From assembly GCA_963821025.1 (NCBI GenBank), contig CAWGCG010000004.1:806001-870000 (forward strand): DNA of 64,000 nt. Direction: 5' to 3'. Both the position numbers and the translations under genes were made by a program. This DNA comes from WHSW01 sp963821025. GTDB taxonomy: Bacteria > Actinomycetota > Thermoleophilia > Solirubrobacterales > 70-9. Under the pieces are notes generated by a model. That model was not told the origin of the DNA, did not search any database, and worked only from the letters and a program-made list of their open reading frames with translations. Below are positions 34,449 through 43,221 of this stretch, piece after piece. Position 1 is the stretch's first letter, and each line of letters begins with the position of its first letter.

Positions 34449-36044
34449 ATGGAGTTCCGGATCCTGGGACCGCTTGAGGTGTGGGACGAAGGTTGCGAGG
34501 TTTCCCTGGGCGGGCGCAAGCCGCGTGCGCTTCTCGCCCTGCTTCTCCTGCACTGCAACGAGGTCGTTTCCGCCGACCGGCTGATCGACGAGCTCTGGGG
34601 CGAGGACTCACCCGACCGCGCCACCGCCGCGCTGCGAGTCAACGTCTCGCGACTTCGCAAGGGGCTTGCGCAGGACGTGCTCACGACCAGATCGCCGGGC
34701 TACGTCATCCGGGTCGAGCCCGACGATCTCGATCTCCAGCGATTCGAGCGGCTGGTGGACGAGGGGAGGAGCTTGCTTGCCCGCGGCCTGGCGCCCGACG
34801 CGTCGGAGCGGCTGCGCGAGGCGCTGTCGCTGTGGAGGGGCCCGGCGCTCGCGGACTTCGCCTACGAGGACTTCGCCCAGGCGGCGATCGCCCGCCTCGA
34901 GGAGATCAGGTTGGCAGCGGTCGAGCTCCGGATCGACGCCGACCTCGCACTCGGGCGCCACGACGAGCTCGTTGGCGAGCTCGAGGCCCTCGTCGCCGAG
35001 CAACCACTCCGCGAACGTCTCAGGGGTTACCTGATGACGGCGCTTTACCGGTCGGGTCGGCAGGCGGAGGCACTGGACGCCTACAAGGATGGGCGCCGAG
35101 CCCTCGTCGACGAGCTCGGGATCGAGCCGAGTGCTGCGCTCCAGGAGCTTGAGCGGGCGATCCTTCGGCAGCAACCGGCGTTGAACCTCCCGGCGACTGC
35201 GTCGGTCGGCGAGGCCGCCGAGCGCTCGATTCTCGTCGCGATCACGCAGGAGACATGCGTCGACGCGCTGCTCGCGGTGGCCGAGCCGCTTGTCCGAGAC
35301 CCGCCTCGCGTGATGGTCCTGGCCAGGCTCGTCTCCGACGCGGCCGAGCTTGGGTCGGCGTCAGCCTGGCTCGAAGAGCACCGGTGTGCGCTCGAAGCGC
35401 GCGGTGTCCCAGCCCGTGCGGCCGCGTTCACGTCGACGGCGCCGGGAGAGGAGCTGGCTCGGCTCGCCACCGAGCTCGACGTCGATCTGCTGATGACCGA
35501 CGCCCCCGAAGAGCTCCTGGCCGAGGGAGCGCCCGACGAGCAGCTCACCGCCGTACTTGCAGAGACGCCCTGCGACGTGGCGCTGCTCGCCGCTCGGGAC
35601 GCGACGCCCGAGGGCCCCGTCCTCGTCCCCTTCGGAGGGGCCGAGCACGATTGGGCGGCGGTCGAGCTCGGCGCCTGGTTCGCGCGCGCCGAGGATGTCC
35701 CGCTGCGGCTCGCAGGTGCCGCGGCAGTGCCGGAGCACGGCAGGCGCGACGCAAGCCGCCTGCTTTCGCACGGCGCGCTCGCGGTCCAACGGGTCCTCGG
35801 CATCTCGGCCGAGCCGCTGCTGGCTCCGCCGGGAGAAGAGGGCATGCTGGAGGCGAGCCGCGACGCCGGTCTGCTCGTCGTCGGGCTGTCGACGAGGTGG
35901 CACCGCGAGGGCCTCGGCCCGGCCCGCCTCAGACTCGCCGCCGAGGCCACCCCGCCGACGCTCCTCGTCCGGCGGGGTCTGCGCCCTGGCGGCCTCGCTC
36001 CGCCGCCGGCGCTGACGCGCTTCACCTGGTCCATTCGCCCTTAG
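34449..36044 (+). CDS. BTAD/SARP-family regulator fused to tandem USP-like domains
   Basis: A 531-residue protein. Residues 1-95 form an OmpR-like winged helix of SARP type (MEFRILGPLEVWDEGCEVSL, GGRKPRALLALLLLH, VNVSRLRKGL). Residues ~96-245 are the bacterial transcriptional activation domain (DLDLQRFERLVDEGRSLLAR, LMTALYRSGRQAEALDAYKD, LGIEPSAALQELERAIL). The rest is not an NB-ARC domain. It resembles two universal-stress-protein modules: ILVAITQETCVDALLAVAEP, and GPVLVPFGGAEHDWAAVELG with DAGLLVVGLSTRWHREGLGP and PTLLVRRG at the end. A ligand- or ATP-sensing activator is inferred. It is convergent with the kinase gene (17-bp gap) and has a triple-repeat site in its own promoter. Confidence 0.88.
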   Translation: MEFRILGPLEVWDEGCEVSLGGRKPRALLALLLLHCNEVVSADRLIDELWGEDSPDRATAALRVNVSRLRKGLAQDVLTTRSPGYVIRVEPDDLDLQRFERLVDEGRSLLARGLAPDASERLREALSLWRGPALADFAYEDFAQAAIARLEEIRLAAVELRIDADLALGRHDELVGELEALVAEQPLRERLRGYLMTALYRSGRQAEALDAYKDGRRALVDELGIEPSAALQELERAILRQQPALNLPATASVGEAAERSILVAITQETCVDALLAVAEPLVRDPPRVMVLARLVSDAAELGSASAWLEEHRCALEARGVPARAAAFTSTAPGEELARLATELDVDLLMTDAPEELLAEGAPDEQLTAVLAETPCDVALLAARDATPEGPVLVPFGGAEHDWAAVELGAWFARAEDVPLRLAGAAAVPEHGRRDASRLLSHGALAVQRVLGISAEPLLAPPGEEGMLEASRDAGLLVVGLSTRWHREGLGPARLRLAAEATPPTLLVRRGLRPGGLAPPPALTRFTWSIRP

Positions 36045-36061
36045 GGCCAGGTCGGAGCCGC

Positions 36062-39000
36062 TCAGGTCGCACAAGCGGGCTCGTACGGCCGGTCCGGGAG
36101 GAACTGCTCCCACTCCGCGGGCGTCAGCGTGCGGTTAGCGAGTCTGCAGGCACGTTGGGCCCATGACTCCGGGTCGACGTCGTAGACGGCCCCGTGGCCG
36201 TCGCCGTGGGTGAGCAGCAGGCGGCGCCCGTCGGCGGAGAGGTCGATCGCCGCCCGGCGCTCGCCGGCCTTCAGCCTCGGGCCGATCTGGGTGCCGGTGG
36301 CGACGTCCCAGAGGGCCGCCCCCCCCTCGAAGCCGGAAACGGCGAGCATCGTGCCGTCGGCGCTGAAGTCGAGCGTCATCGCGCCGGCACTGCCCTGGTC
36401 GAGCTCACGAATCAGCTCGCCTGTATCTACGTCCCAGAGGCGGACCGTCGGGACCAACCCGCCGGTCGCGAGCGTCCGTCCGTCCGGGCTGAACGCGGCG
36501 GAAGCGAAGAACGTGCCGCGATCGACCGGCAAGCCGGCGATCCGCGAGTTCCGCTCAAGGTCCCAGAGCTCCACCTCGTCAGCGTCGGCGCCCATGAAGG
36601 CGACGACCGGCTCGGTCGGGCTGAAGACGACATCGCCCTCGTCGCTGAAGTATCCGCCAAGCGCGGAGCCGGTTGCGACGTCGATCAGCTTGATGTCGCC
36701 CGCGTAGCTGTTCGTAGCCAGTGTGGTCCCGTCCGGGCTGATGCTCGCGCCCCAGCCTGCCGAGCCAACAGGAATCGGCCCCCGGCGCTGCGATCGCGAG
36801 GCCACGTCCCAGAGCGTGGCGTCGCCGTCCAGGGTGACGGCCGCGAGCGTTCGCCCGTCCGGAGTGAAAGCGAGGCCCTTGACCTCGCCATCGGTCTTCA
36901 GCGGCGGGCCGGTGTCGGTCAGGTCGCTCGTATCCCAGAGCCCGATCCCGTCCCCCTTCAGGCCGACGGCGAACAGCCGCCCGTCGGGACTGAACCGCCC
37001 CGGATGGGCCTCATAGCCTGGTTCGACGGCCGCGCCGTCGTCGGTGAACCTGAACTCCCGTCCGAGACCGCGGTCCCCGCCGAGGTCCCAGGCGATCGCC
37101 GTCCCGTCGAAGCTCGCGGTGTAGAGCGTCTCGCCGTCGGGGCTGAAGACGGGCTGCTGGACCGAGGCCGAGTGGCCGCTGAGCGTTTCGTGAGCAGTCG
37201 CGGAGCCCGCATCCCACAGGGTCACGGTTCCGTCGAAGCTCGTCGACACGACCGTCCTGCCGTCGGGACTGAACAGCAGCTGGTTCGTGCCCGCGGCGCC
37301 CGTGCCCGGCGCCTCTCGCACGGCTCCCGTGCGCAGGTCGATCAGCCGGAGGCCGCGGTCGAGACCGATCGCCGCCGTGCGGCCATCCGGGCTCAGCGCC
37401 AGCGCTCGGTAGCCGGGTGGAATCTCGAATGTCTGCGACTTCCTGTGGCCGGCGAGGTCCCACCAGGCGAGCTCGCCCGCCGAAGCGGTGACGAGCGCGT
37501 CGCCATCGGCCGTCAGCGCGAAGTTGTGGTCGGTCCACCACTGGGAGATGTAGCGCCCGAGGAAGCCCGGCGGCTCGATCGGGGAGCCGATCGGCTTCAG
37601 GGTGGCGGCGCTTCGGATCATGATCCGTGCCGAGCCTTCGTCACCTCCTCCAACGGCCTCGAGCACGGCAAGCCGCCCGGCGTCCTGCGTGAAAGCCATG
37701 CGGCTTGCGCTTCGGCGCCCGATCTGCGCCTCGGCCAGCCGTTCCCGGGTCTGCGCATCGACCAGGCGAACGTAGCCCTCACCGCCGATCGCGAGCGTCG
37801 CTCCGTCAGGGCTGTACGCGACACTGCCGGCTTCCTCGACACTGTCGCCCCCCGTTCCTCGCAGCGGCTCGCCGATCCGCTCGAACGTTCGAGCGTCGTA
37901 GAGGAGCACGCCTCCCTCGGCGGGTACGGCCAGCGTCCTCCCGTCAGGGCTGACGGCGATCCCGGCGCCACCGCCATGCATGATCCCGACCGCCGGACTC
38001 GCCCTCAGGAGGTCGGAGAACAGGTAGCTGCGGGTCTGGGCCGAATCGTCGATCGCGACCGCCTGGCGGGCGAGCAGGAGCGAACGGTCGAGATCCTCCT
38101 CGACGAGCGCCTGGGCGCCGAGGCGCTGGGCGAGCTGGGCTGTCTCCGCGTCGCGTGCCTCGCCGCGCTGGATCAGGGCGAATATGCCTCCCGCCAGGGC
38201 GGCGGCCAGCAGGACCCCGACCCCGGCGAGCAGCGCGCGAAGACGCCGGTTGGTGCGCCGGGCCCGTTTCGTCTCCTGCTCGGTGACCTCACGGCTCTCG
38301 GTCACAAACTCACGCTCGAGCTGGTTCAGGTCGAGCGCATGATCGGCGGTCCATTCGAGCGCCGCAGCGAGGCGCGCGCCGCGGTAGAGCTCGCCCTGAT
38401 CGCGCCCTTCCGCCTCCCATTGGGTCGCCGCCTGGGTGATGTTATGGCGAAGCCGGCGCCCTTCGGTATCCTGCTCGATCCACTCGTGCAGGCGAGGCCA
38501 TTCGCGAAGCAGCGCCTCGTGAGCGACCTCGACCGAGCCCTCGCCGACGGTGACGAGGCGGCTATCGGCCAGCGTCGCGAGCACGTCGGCCACGTCCTCG
38601 TTGCGCTCCAGGTCGAGTTCGGCGAGTGGAGCGCGGCGGCGCACCGGCAGCTCGCCCTCGCCCTCGCCGACCAGGCGCAACATGATCGCGCGCACGAGCT
38701 GCTTGCGCCCGTCGGGGACGCGAGCGTAGGTGCCCTCGGCCAGCCGCGCAACGGCGCCGTGAACGCCGGCGGACTCGCGGTAGGCAGCGAGGGCCAGCGC
38801 GTCGTCCTGGCGCTTCTGCCAGAGCTCGAGCAGGGCGGTGGAAAGCAACGGCAGCGCGCCCGGTTCGCCCTCGACGTCGTCGACCAGCGCGTCGGCCAGC
38901 TCCGGCTCCACCCGCAGCCCCACCCGCCCGGCGGGCAGCTCGACGACACGCCGCAACTCCGAGGCCTGCATCGGCCCGACCAGCACGTGGTTCGCACCCA

Positions 39001-40540
39001 GCAGCTCGGCAAGTCCCGGGTGGGCGGCGAACCGCCCGTAGAAGTCGGCGCGCAGCGCGACCACGACGACCGCTCGACCCTCCGGATCGGTGGCTGCGCG
39101 AGCAAGGGTGTCGGCGAACGCGCTGCGCTCGGCCTCGGATTGGCAGGCGGTGAACAATTCCTCGAGCTGGTCGACCACGAGCAGGAGGCGCTCGTTGGCG
39201 GGCAGTCCGTCGAGGGCCTCGACGAGAGGATCCCTCGCTCCCGACACGAGCGCGCGGCGAAGCTCGTCCAGCGGCCGCTCGCCGGGGCGCAGCAGCACAC
39301 GGCGCCACCGCTCGCTGCCCGGCAGGACTCCTCCGGCGAGGGCCGGGAGAAGACCGGCGCGGACGACCGACGACTTGCCGCTGCCCGACGGCCCGACGAT
39401 GCCCAGGAAGCCGACCCCGACGAGGCGGGCGACGAGCTCGGCGACTAGCCGCTCGCGGCCGAAGAAATACTCGGCATCCACCGGCTCGAAGCTCGCCAGA
39501 CCCTTGAACGGGCAGATCCCGTCGGTGGACACGCGGGCCGGGGTGACTGGGCCCGCGAGGGTCCGCGCCTGCTCGCGCGCGAGCTGGAGGTCGACCACCT
39601 TCCCCGCCAGCTCGGCCTCGACCTCGCTCAGGTCGCTGCGGCCGCCGGCGGCACGCGAGGCGACATCGACGAGCACGCGGCTCGCCTCGTCGACCGCGAC
39701 CGCGAGCCCCGCCCCGGCGAACTCCCGGCAGCTCGCGTAGCGCCGCTCCGGCTCCTTCGCCAGCGCCCGCGCGATCACCGCGTCGAGCGCCGCCGGCAAC
39801 TCCGGCCGCTCTGCGCTCGGCGCTGGCGGTTCGGTTTCGAGGTGGGCGAAGACGACCGCGGTCTCCGAGTCACGCCGAAACGGCGGCTGCCCGACCAAAC
39901 ACTCGTAGAGCACGCAGCCGAGCGAGTAGACGTCCGCCCGCCCGTCGGACTGCTCACCGGCGATCTGCTCGGGTGCGACGTAGTCGATCGTGCCCATCAG
40001 GTGGCCGTCCTCGCCGATCGCGGTCTCCTCGGAGACCCGCTTCGTGAGCCCGAAGTCCGCCAGGTAGACGTGGTCGGAGCCGTCGGGACGGGCGCCCCTG
40101 TCGAGGAGCACATTGGAGGGCTTGACGTCGCGATGGACGAGGTCGTGGGCATGGGCCGCATCGAGGGCGCTGGCTACCTGCGCGACGATGCCAATCGCGT
40201 CCCCCGGGTCCAGACGGCCTCGGCGTAGGCGCTCTTTCAGGTCACGCCCCTCGACGTAGCGCATGGCGATGAAGAGCAGATCGTCGGTCGTCCCGGCCCC
40301 GTAGATCGGGACGATGTTCGGGTGGTCGATCGACGCGGCCAGCTCCGACTCGCGCAGGAAGCGGTCACGGAACGATTCGTCCTCGGCGAGGCCGGCAGCG
40401 AGCAGCTTCAGCGCAACCTTCCGCTTCAGCCGCAGATCCTCGGCCAGGTAGACGATGCTCATGCCGCCGAAGCCCAGCAGCGACTCGATCCGGTAGCCGG
40501 CGACCTCGGTGCCGACCTGCGGGTCATCGCTCACTTGCAC
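36062..40540 (-). CDS. Ser/Thr protein kinase with STAND ATPase, membrane helix and WD40-like repeats
   Basis: A 1492-residue multidomain sensor. Residues ~15-275 are a PknB-type kinase: GYRIESLLGFGGMSIVYLAE glycine loop, VALK lysine, HRDVKPSNVLL catalytic loop, ADFGLTK, GTIDYVAPEQ. Residues ~345-700 are an nSTAND1 NTPase (CPFKGLASFEPVDAEYFFGR, P-loop GPSGSGKSSVV, Walker B LLLVVDQLEELF). A transmembrane helix follows at ~765-790 (LLAGVGVLLAAALAGGIFAL). The remaining ~650 residues are WD40-like repeats, each with FSPDG or similar. The kinase active-site residues are intact. If the helix inserts, kinase and STAND are cytoplasmic and the propeller is outside. It is convergent with the BTAD regulator, recalling AfsK-AfsR pairs. 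A triple-repeat site lies 68 bp upstream. Confidence 0.92.
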   Translation of the reverse strand: MQVSDDPQVGTEVAGYRIESLLGFGGMSIVYLAEDLRLKRKVALKLLAAGLAEDESFRDRFLRESELAASIDHPNIVPIYGAGTTDDLLFIAMRYVEGRDLKERLRRGRLDPGDAIGIVAQVASALDAAHAHDLVHRDVKPSNVLLDRGARPDGSDHVYLADFGLTKRVSEETAIGEDGHLMGTIDYVAPEQIAGEQSDGRADVYSLGCVLYECLVGQPPFRRDSETAVVFAHLETEPPAPSAERPELPAALDAVIARALAKEPERRYASCREFAGAGLAVAVDEASRVLVDVASRAAGGRSDLSEVEAELAGKVVDLQLAREQARTLAGPVTPARVSTDGICPFKGLASFEPVDAEYFFGRERLVAELVARLVGVGFLGIVGPSGSGKSSVVRAGLLPALAGGVLPGSERWRRVLLRPGERPLDELRRALVSGARDPLVEALDGLPANERLLLVVDQLEELFTACQSEAERSAFADTLARAATDPEGRAVVVVALRADFYGRFAAHPGLAELLGANHVLVGPMQASELRRVVELPAGRVGLRVEPELADALVDDVEGEPGALPLLSTALLELWQKRQDDALALAAYRESAGVHGAVARLAEGTYARVPDGRKQLVRAIMLRLVGEGEGELPVRRRAPLAELDLERNEDVADVLATLADSRLVTVGEGSVEVAHEALLREWPRLHEWIEQDTEGRRLRHNITQAATQWEAEGRDQGELYRGARLAAALEWTADHALDLNQLEREFVTESREVTEQETKRARRTNRRLRALLAGVGVLLAAALAGGIFALIQRGEARDAETAQLAQRLGAQALVEEDLDRSLLLARQAVAIDDSAQTRSYLFSDLLRASPAVGIMHGGGAGIAVSPDGRTLAVPAEGGVLLYDARTFERIGEPLRGTGGDSVEEAGSVAYSPDGATLAIGGEGYVRLVDAQTRERLAEAQIGRRSASRMAFTQDAGRLAVLEAVGGGDEGSARIMIRSAATLKPIGSPIEPPGFLGRYISQWWTDHNFALTADGDALVTASAGELAWWDLAGHRKSQTFEIPPGYRALALSPDGRTAAIGLDRGLRLIDLRTGAVREAPGTGAAGTNQLLFSPDGRTVVSTSFDGTVTLWDAGSATAHETLSGHSASVQQPVFSPDGETLYTASFDGTAIAWDLGGDRGLGREFRFTDDGAAVEPGYEAHPGRFSPDGRLFAVGLKGDGIGLWDTSDLTDTGPPLKTDGEVKGLAFTPDGRTLAAVTLDGDATLWDVASRSQRRGPIPVGSAGWGASISPDGTTLATNSYAGDIKLIDVATGSALGGYFSDEGDVVFSPTEPVVAFMGADADEVELWDLERNSRIAGLPVDRGTFFASAAFSPDGRTLATGGLVPTVRLWDVDTGELIRELDQGSAGAMTLDFSADGTMLAVSGFEGGAALWDVATGTQIGPRLKAGERRAAIDLSADGRRLLLTHGDGHGAVYDVDPESWAQRACRLANRTLTPAEWEQFLPDRPYEPACAT

Positions 40541-40608
40541 GTGCGCATCCTCACTTTCGGCGGCTGCGGGAACGATAGGGCGCCTCGCGAGGATCTGTGC
40601 AGGCCGCG

Positions 40609-40637
40609 GTTACAACGCGGTTTCAGGCGCGTAACGC
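40609..40637 (-). promoter_or_regulatory. SARP-type triple direct repeat upstream of the kinase gene
   Basis: On the minus strand GCGTTAC-gcgc-CTGAAAC-cgcg-TTGTAAC, with starts 11 bp apart. The central unit is the exact consensus and the outer ones are relaxed. It ends 68 bp before the kinase ATG. Confidence 0.6.
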
Positions 40638-40753
40638 GTGTCGTCCGCTTGAGGTGCGCTCGGCCCGATTCGTTCTCGCTGCGACGCAGGGATTGTCGAG
40701 CGACAACGCCTACCGGCCTGATCGCGGACGATCGCTCTTCGTCTCGACGAGGG

Positions 40754-40782
40754 CTGTTGCCGATCTGAAACGGACCTGAAAC
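40754..40782 (+). promoter_or_regulatory. SARP-type triple direct repeat upstream of lipoprotein gene 40831
   Basis: CTGTTGC-cgat-CTGAAAC-ggac-CTGAAAC, with starts at 40754, 40765 and 40776. Eight bases separate the last unit from TCGATGATCGGAT, a possible -10 region. The distance to the ATG is 48 bases, identical to the site at 42005. Confidence 0.78.
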
Positions 40783-40830
40783 GGGCCGGGTCGATGATCG
40801 GATTCGACCGACGATCCTGGGAGGACGCGG

Positions 40831-41940
40831 ATGAAGAAGCTTGCACTGCTGCTCTCGCTGCTGGCACTCGGCGCGCTTGGGCTTGCCGCCTGCGGAGGAG
40901 GCGGCGACGATGAGGCCGCCGCAGCGTCCGAGAGCGAGACCGCGCGTGACCGCACGTCCTGCGGCGACGTCCGGGTCAGTGGCCGCCCGTTCCCGCTGGT
41001 CGAGGTCGCGGTGGTTGAGGGCGACGTTCCGTGTCGCGCGGCGCGGCGGGTGATCGAGGACCTCTACCACGGCAGGGTCGACGACTTGGTGGCGTCCGAA
41101 CCCTACCTCGGGGAGATCGCGCTCGTGGGCTCGTGGAGGTGCGGGGGACTCGATGGCCTCAAGTCGTGCAAGAAGGCGGTGAGGACGCCATCAGTGAAAA
41201 AGATCAGGGCGCGCGCCCCGATAGACGAGGGTGGCCAAACGCCGGACCCGATGGAGGCGTCCGAGACCGAGACCACGGTCGGGTCGGGCGGCGAGGCGGC
41301 CAGTCCGCCGCCGACCCCTGCGGGCGTCGGTCCCACCGAGGATCCTCACGCCGCAAGGCAGACGGTGACCGAGCAGGGCGTTCCGTTCTCGTTCAGGGTG
41401 CCGGTTGGGCACTTCGACCGCGGCACGGAAGGATGGTGGGAAAGGTTCTCCAGCATCTCTACCGACAAGTCCGCCGGAGGGCCGATCTCGATCAACAAGT
41501 CCGAAACGGGGCCACAAGGCGCAGAGGCGATCATCTTTTGGACCAGCTTCCCCGCCGGCGAATACGCCGATCCGTGCGCCCGTCTGCTGAGCCCACCGGT
41601 TGGTTCATCGGCCGCCGATCTCGCGGCCGCAGTGTCGGCGGCGCCGGGCACCGAGCTCCTCACAGGGCCTTCGAACGTAGCCCTGGGCGGGCGCCCCGCG
41701 AAGCACGTGGAGCTCACCGTTCGCGAGCGGGTCGGCTGCGACCCGGGATTCTTCTACACCTGGAAAGACGTGTTCGGCGGTGCGTTGTGGCCGAAGACGG
41801 GCGTAAGCGACACGATCAGGGTATGGATCGTGGATGTGCACGGTACGCGCCTCTTCATCGAAGCCGAGACAAAAAAGTGGGCCAGCCGCGACTTCGAGCA
41901 GGAAGTCCAACAGATCGTCGAATCGATCAAGTTCGAATAG
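40831..41940 (+). CDS. two-domain lipoprotein with four-cysteine domain
   Basis: A 369-residue product. It has a lipoprotein signal (MKKLALLLSLLALGALGLAA, Cys21) and a four-Cys domain with SCGDVRVSG, VVEGDVPCRAARRVIEDLY, SWRCGG and LKSCKKA. A Pro/Thr/Glu-rich linker (residues ~130-185) leads to a C-terminal domain of ~190 residues (VPFSFRVPVGHFDRGTEGWW ... QIVESIKFE). That domain resembles surface modules that bind ligands, but I do not assign a family. It is predicted to be extracellular and lipid-anchored. The promoter carries the triple repeat at 40754, divergent from the kinase gene. Confidence 0.8.
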   Translation: MKKLALLLSLLALGALGLAACGGGGDDEAAAASESETARDRTSCGDVRVSGRPFPLVEVAVVEGDVPCRAARRVIEDLYHGRVDDLVASEPYLGEIALVGSWRCGGLDGLKSCKKAVRTPSVKKIRARAPIDEGGQTPDPMEASETETTVGSGGEAASPPPTPAGVGPTEDPHAARQTVTEQGVPFSFRVPVGHFDRGTEGWWERFSSISTDKSAGGPISINKSETGPQGAEAIIFWTSFPAGEYADPCARLLSPPVGSSAADLAAAVSAAPGTELLTGPSNVALGGRPAKHVELTVRERVGCDPGFFYTWKDVFGGALWPKTGVSDTIRVWIVDVHGTRLFIEAETKKWASRDFEQEVQQIVESIKFE

Positions 41941-42004
41941 AGGCTCGTCCATGTGGCGCGGCAGCGCTTCATCTGCCTGGCCTCCCGGCGCCGGACGCTG
42001 AGCG

Positions 42005-42033
42005 CTGTTGCTGAACTGAAACAGACCTGAAAC
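42005..42033 (+). promoter_or_regulatory. SARP-type triple direct repeat upstream of lipoprotein gene 42082
   Basis: CTGTTGC-tgaa-CTGAAAC-agac-CTGAAAC, with starts at 42005, 42016 and 42027. Eight bases then lead to TCGATGATCGGAT, exactly as at 40754. It lies 48 bases before the ATG. Confidence 0.78.
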
Positions 42034-42081
42034 GGAACGCGTCGATGATCGGATGCGACAGCCGATTCGAGGAGGACGCGG

Positions 42082-42834
42082 ATGAAAAAGCTTGCACTGC
42101 TGCTCTCGCTGCTGGCGCTCGGTGCGCTTGGGCTTACCGCCTGCGGAGGAGACGACGACGATCAGGCCACCGCAGCGTCCGAGAGCGAGACCACGGGTGA
42201 CGGCAACCCATATGACTATGACGAACTCGCCGCCGATCCCGCCGATAACAAGTTCTGCGGCACCTCTGAGCGCTGGAGGCTCACGGTGGTTGAAGGCGAC
42301 TTTTCGTGTCGCGAGGCGCGGCGCTTGATGCACCGCGTTGCATACAACCGGCTCCCGTATCAATGGCGGTGCAGCGGACCGGAAGGCGCGACCGGCGGCT
42401 ATGAGGCGTGCACGAACCTACCGGGGGCGTCATCGAGGATTGTGATTAAGGTCGGCTTCGGCAAGGCGGCCACGGAGGCCGACCCCGGAATCAAGAACCG
42501 GCTCAGTGATGAGCAACTCATCACAAGGAGGGGTAACGAGTGGGCGCCGCTCTTCGCGCAGGGGGGCTACGCGCCCTCGCTCTGTAGCTACATGGGCCAG
42601 CCAGCATGCGAGCGGATGGGCTGCGAGCGCGTGGGCGACCAGCCGATCAAGAACTGCACGCCGGTGTCGGCGGAGTTTCGGGAGTCCTTTGCCGATGCGA
42701 CGGTGGAGCGGGTCGGTGTCCAGGACCACTACGCCTACGCGGAGTTCACGAACGGCGAGTCGGTGGAGTTCGAAGCCAAGAACTCTGCCTGGTTCATCAC
42801 GGAAAGGTGGATCAAGGACGTGGGCAGGAGGTAG
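42082..42834 (+). CDS. lipoprotein with four-cysteine domain, paralogue of 40831
   Basis: A 250-residue product. The signal peptide MKKLALLLSLLALGALGLTA with Cys21 is almost identical at DNA level to that of the gene at 40831. The domain follows with KFCGTSERWRLTVVEGDFSC, REARRLMHR, QWRCSG and YEACTNL. Its C-terminal part (CSYMGQPACERMGC, KNCTPVSAEF, VQDHYAYAEFTNGESVEFEA) is different and has extra cysteines. It looks like a recent duplication of promoter, signal and first domain, with a different C-terminal module. Extracellular; function unknown. Confidence 0.8.
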   Translation: MKKLALLLSLLALGALGLTACGGDDDDQATAASESETTGDGNPYDYDELAADPADNKFCGTSERWRLTVVEGDFSCREARRLMHRVAYNRLPYQWRCSGPEGATGGYEACTNLPGASSRIVIKVGFGKAATEADPGIKNRLSDEQLITRRGNEWAPLFAQGGYAPSLCSYMGQPACERMGCERVGDQPIKNCTPVSAEFRESFADATVERVGVQDHYAYAEFTNGESVEFEAKNSAWFITERWIKDVGRR

Positions 42835-42879
42835 CTTCGGCGGTAGTTGGAGCGGAGAGCTGGGCCCCGCCGCGCGGCC

Positions 42880-42907
42880 GTACCGCTTTCCATGCTAAGC
42901 GGGCACT
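42880..42907. repeat. dispersed palindromic repeat, copy D
   Basis: GTACCGCTTTCCATGC faces TAAGCGGGCAC. The CCGCTT / AAGCGG stem is kept, with GTAC and GCAC at the ends. Confidence 0.55.
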
Positions 42908-42957
42908 TTGGGCCATGCGGCACCGAGGTAGATAGTCCGCTTAGCCCATATCAGCGG

Positions 42958-42984
42958 AGTACCGCTTTCGTCCAAAGCGGTACT
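42958..42984. repeat. dispersed palindromic repeat, copy E (perfect)
   Basis: AGTACCGCTTT and AAAGCGGTACT form a perfect 11-bp stem around CGTCC. It is the cleanest member and gives the consensus arm AGTACCGCTTT. Confidence 0.8.
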
Positions 42985-43221
42985 TCTGGGCTACTCCGAC
43001 AGCCCGGCGGCTTCGAGGGCTTCGCTCCGCTCGGCGAACTCGTCGACGCGAATCGGCTGTATCAAGCGAAAATCGAGCAGATAGTCGAGGGCTGGAGTCG
43101 CCTTTGGACCCTCCGATGAATGCCTTCGATCGTGAGTCGTGACGACCGCATCGCGGCGGCGAGAGTGCTCAGGATTTCGCATCGAGTCCTCCGCCGTGAC
43201 TCCGCATGCGGACTGACGGGC

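Larger units (their letters stand above)
42835..43221. other. ~390 bp without a confident gene, holding two palindromic repeats
   Basis: Repeat copies D (42880-42907) and E (42958-42984) lie here. The minus frame ending at 42991 (DYLLDFRLIQPIRVDEFAER, SEALEAAGLSE) could be a relic of a gene downstream of the nucleotidyltransferase-like gene, but it has no credible start. Confidence 0.45.

Noticed and set aside
36194..39448. 1084-codon open frame antisense to the kinase gene
   Set aside because: It is the shadow of a very GC-rich gene: no domain, Arg/Gly/Ala-biased composition, and the opposite strand encodes an intact kinase-STAND-WD40 protein.
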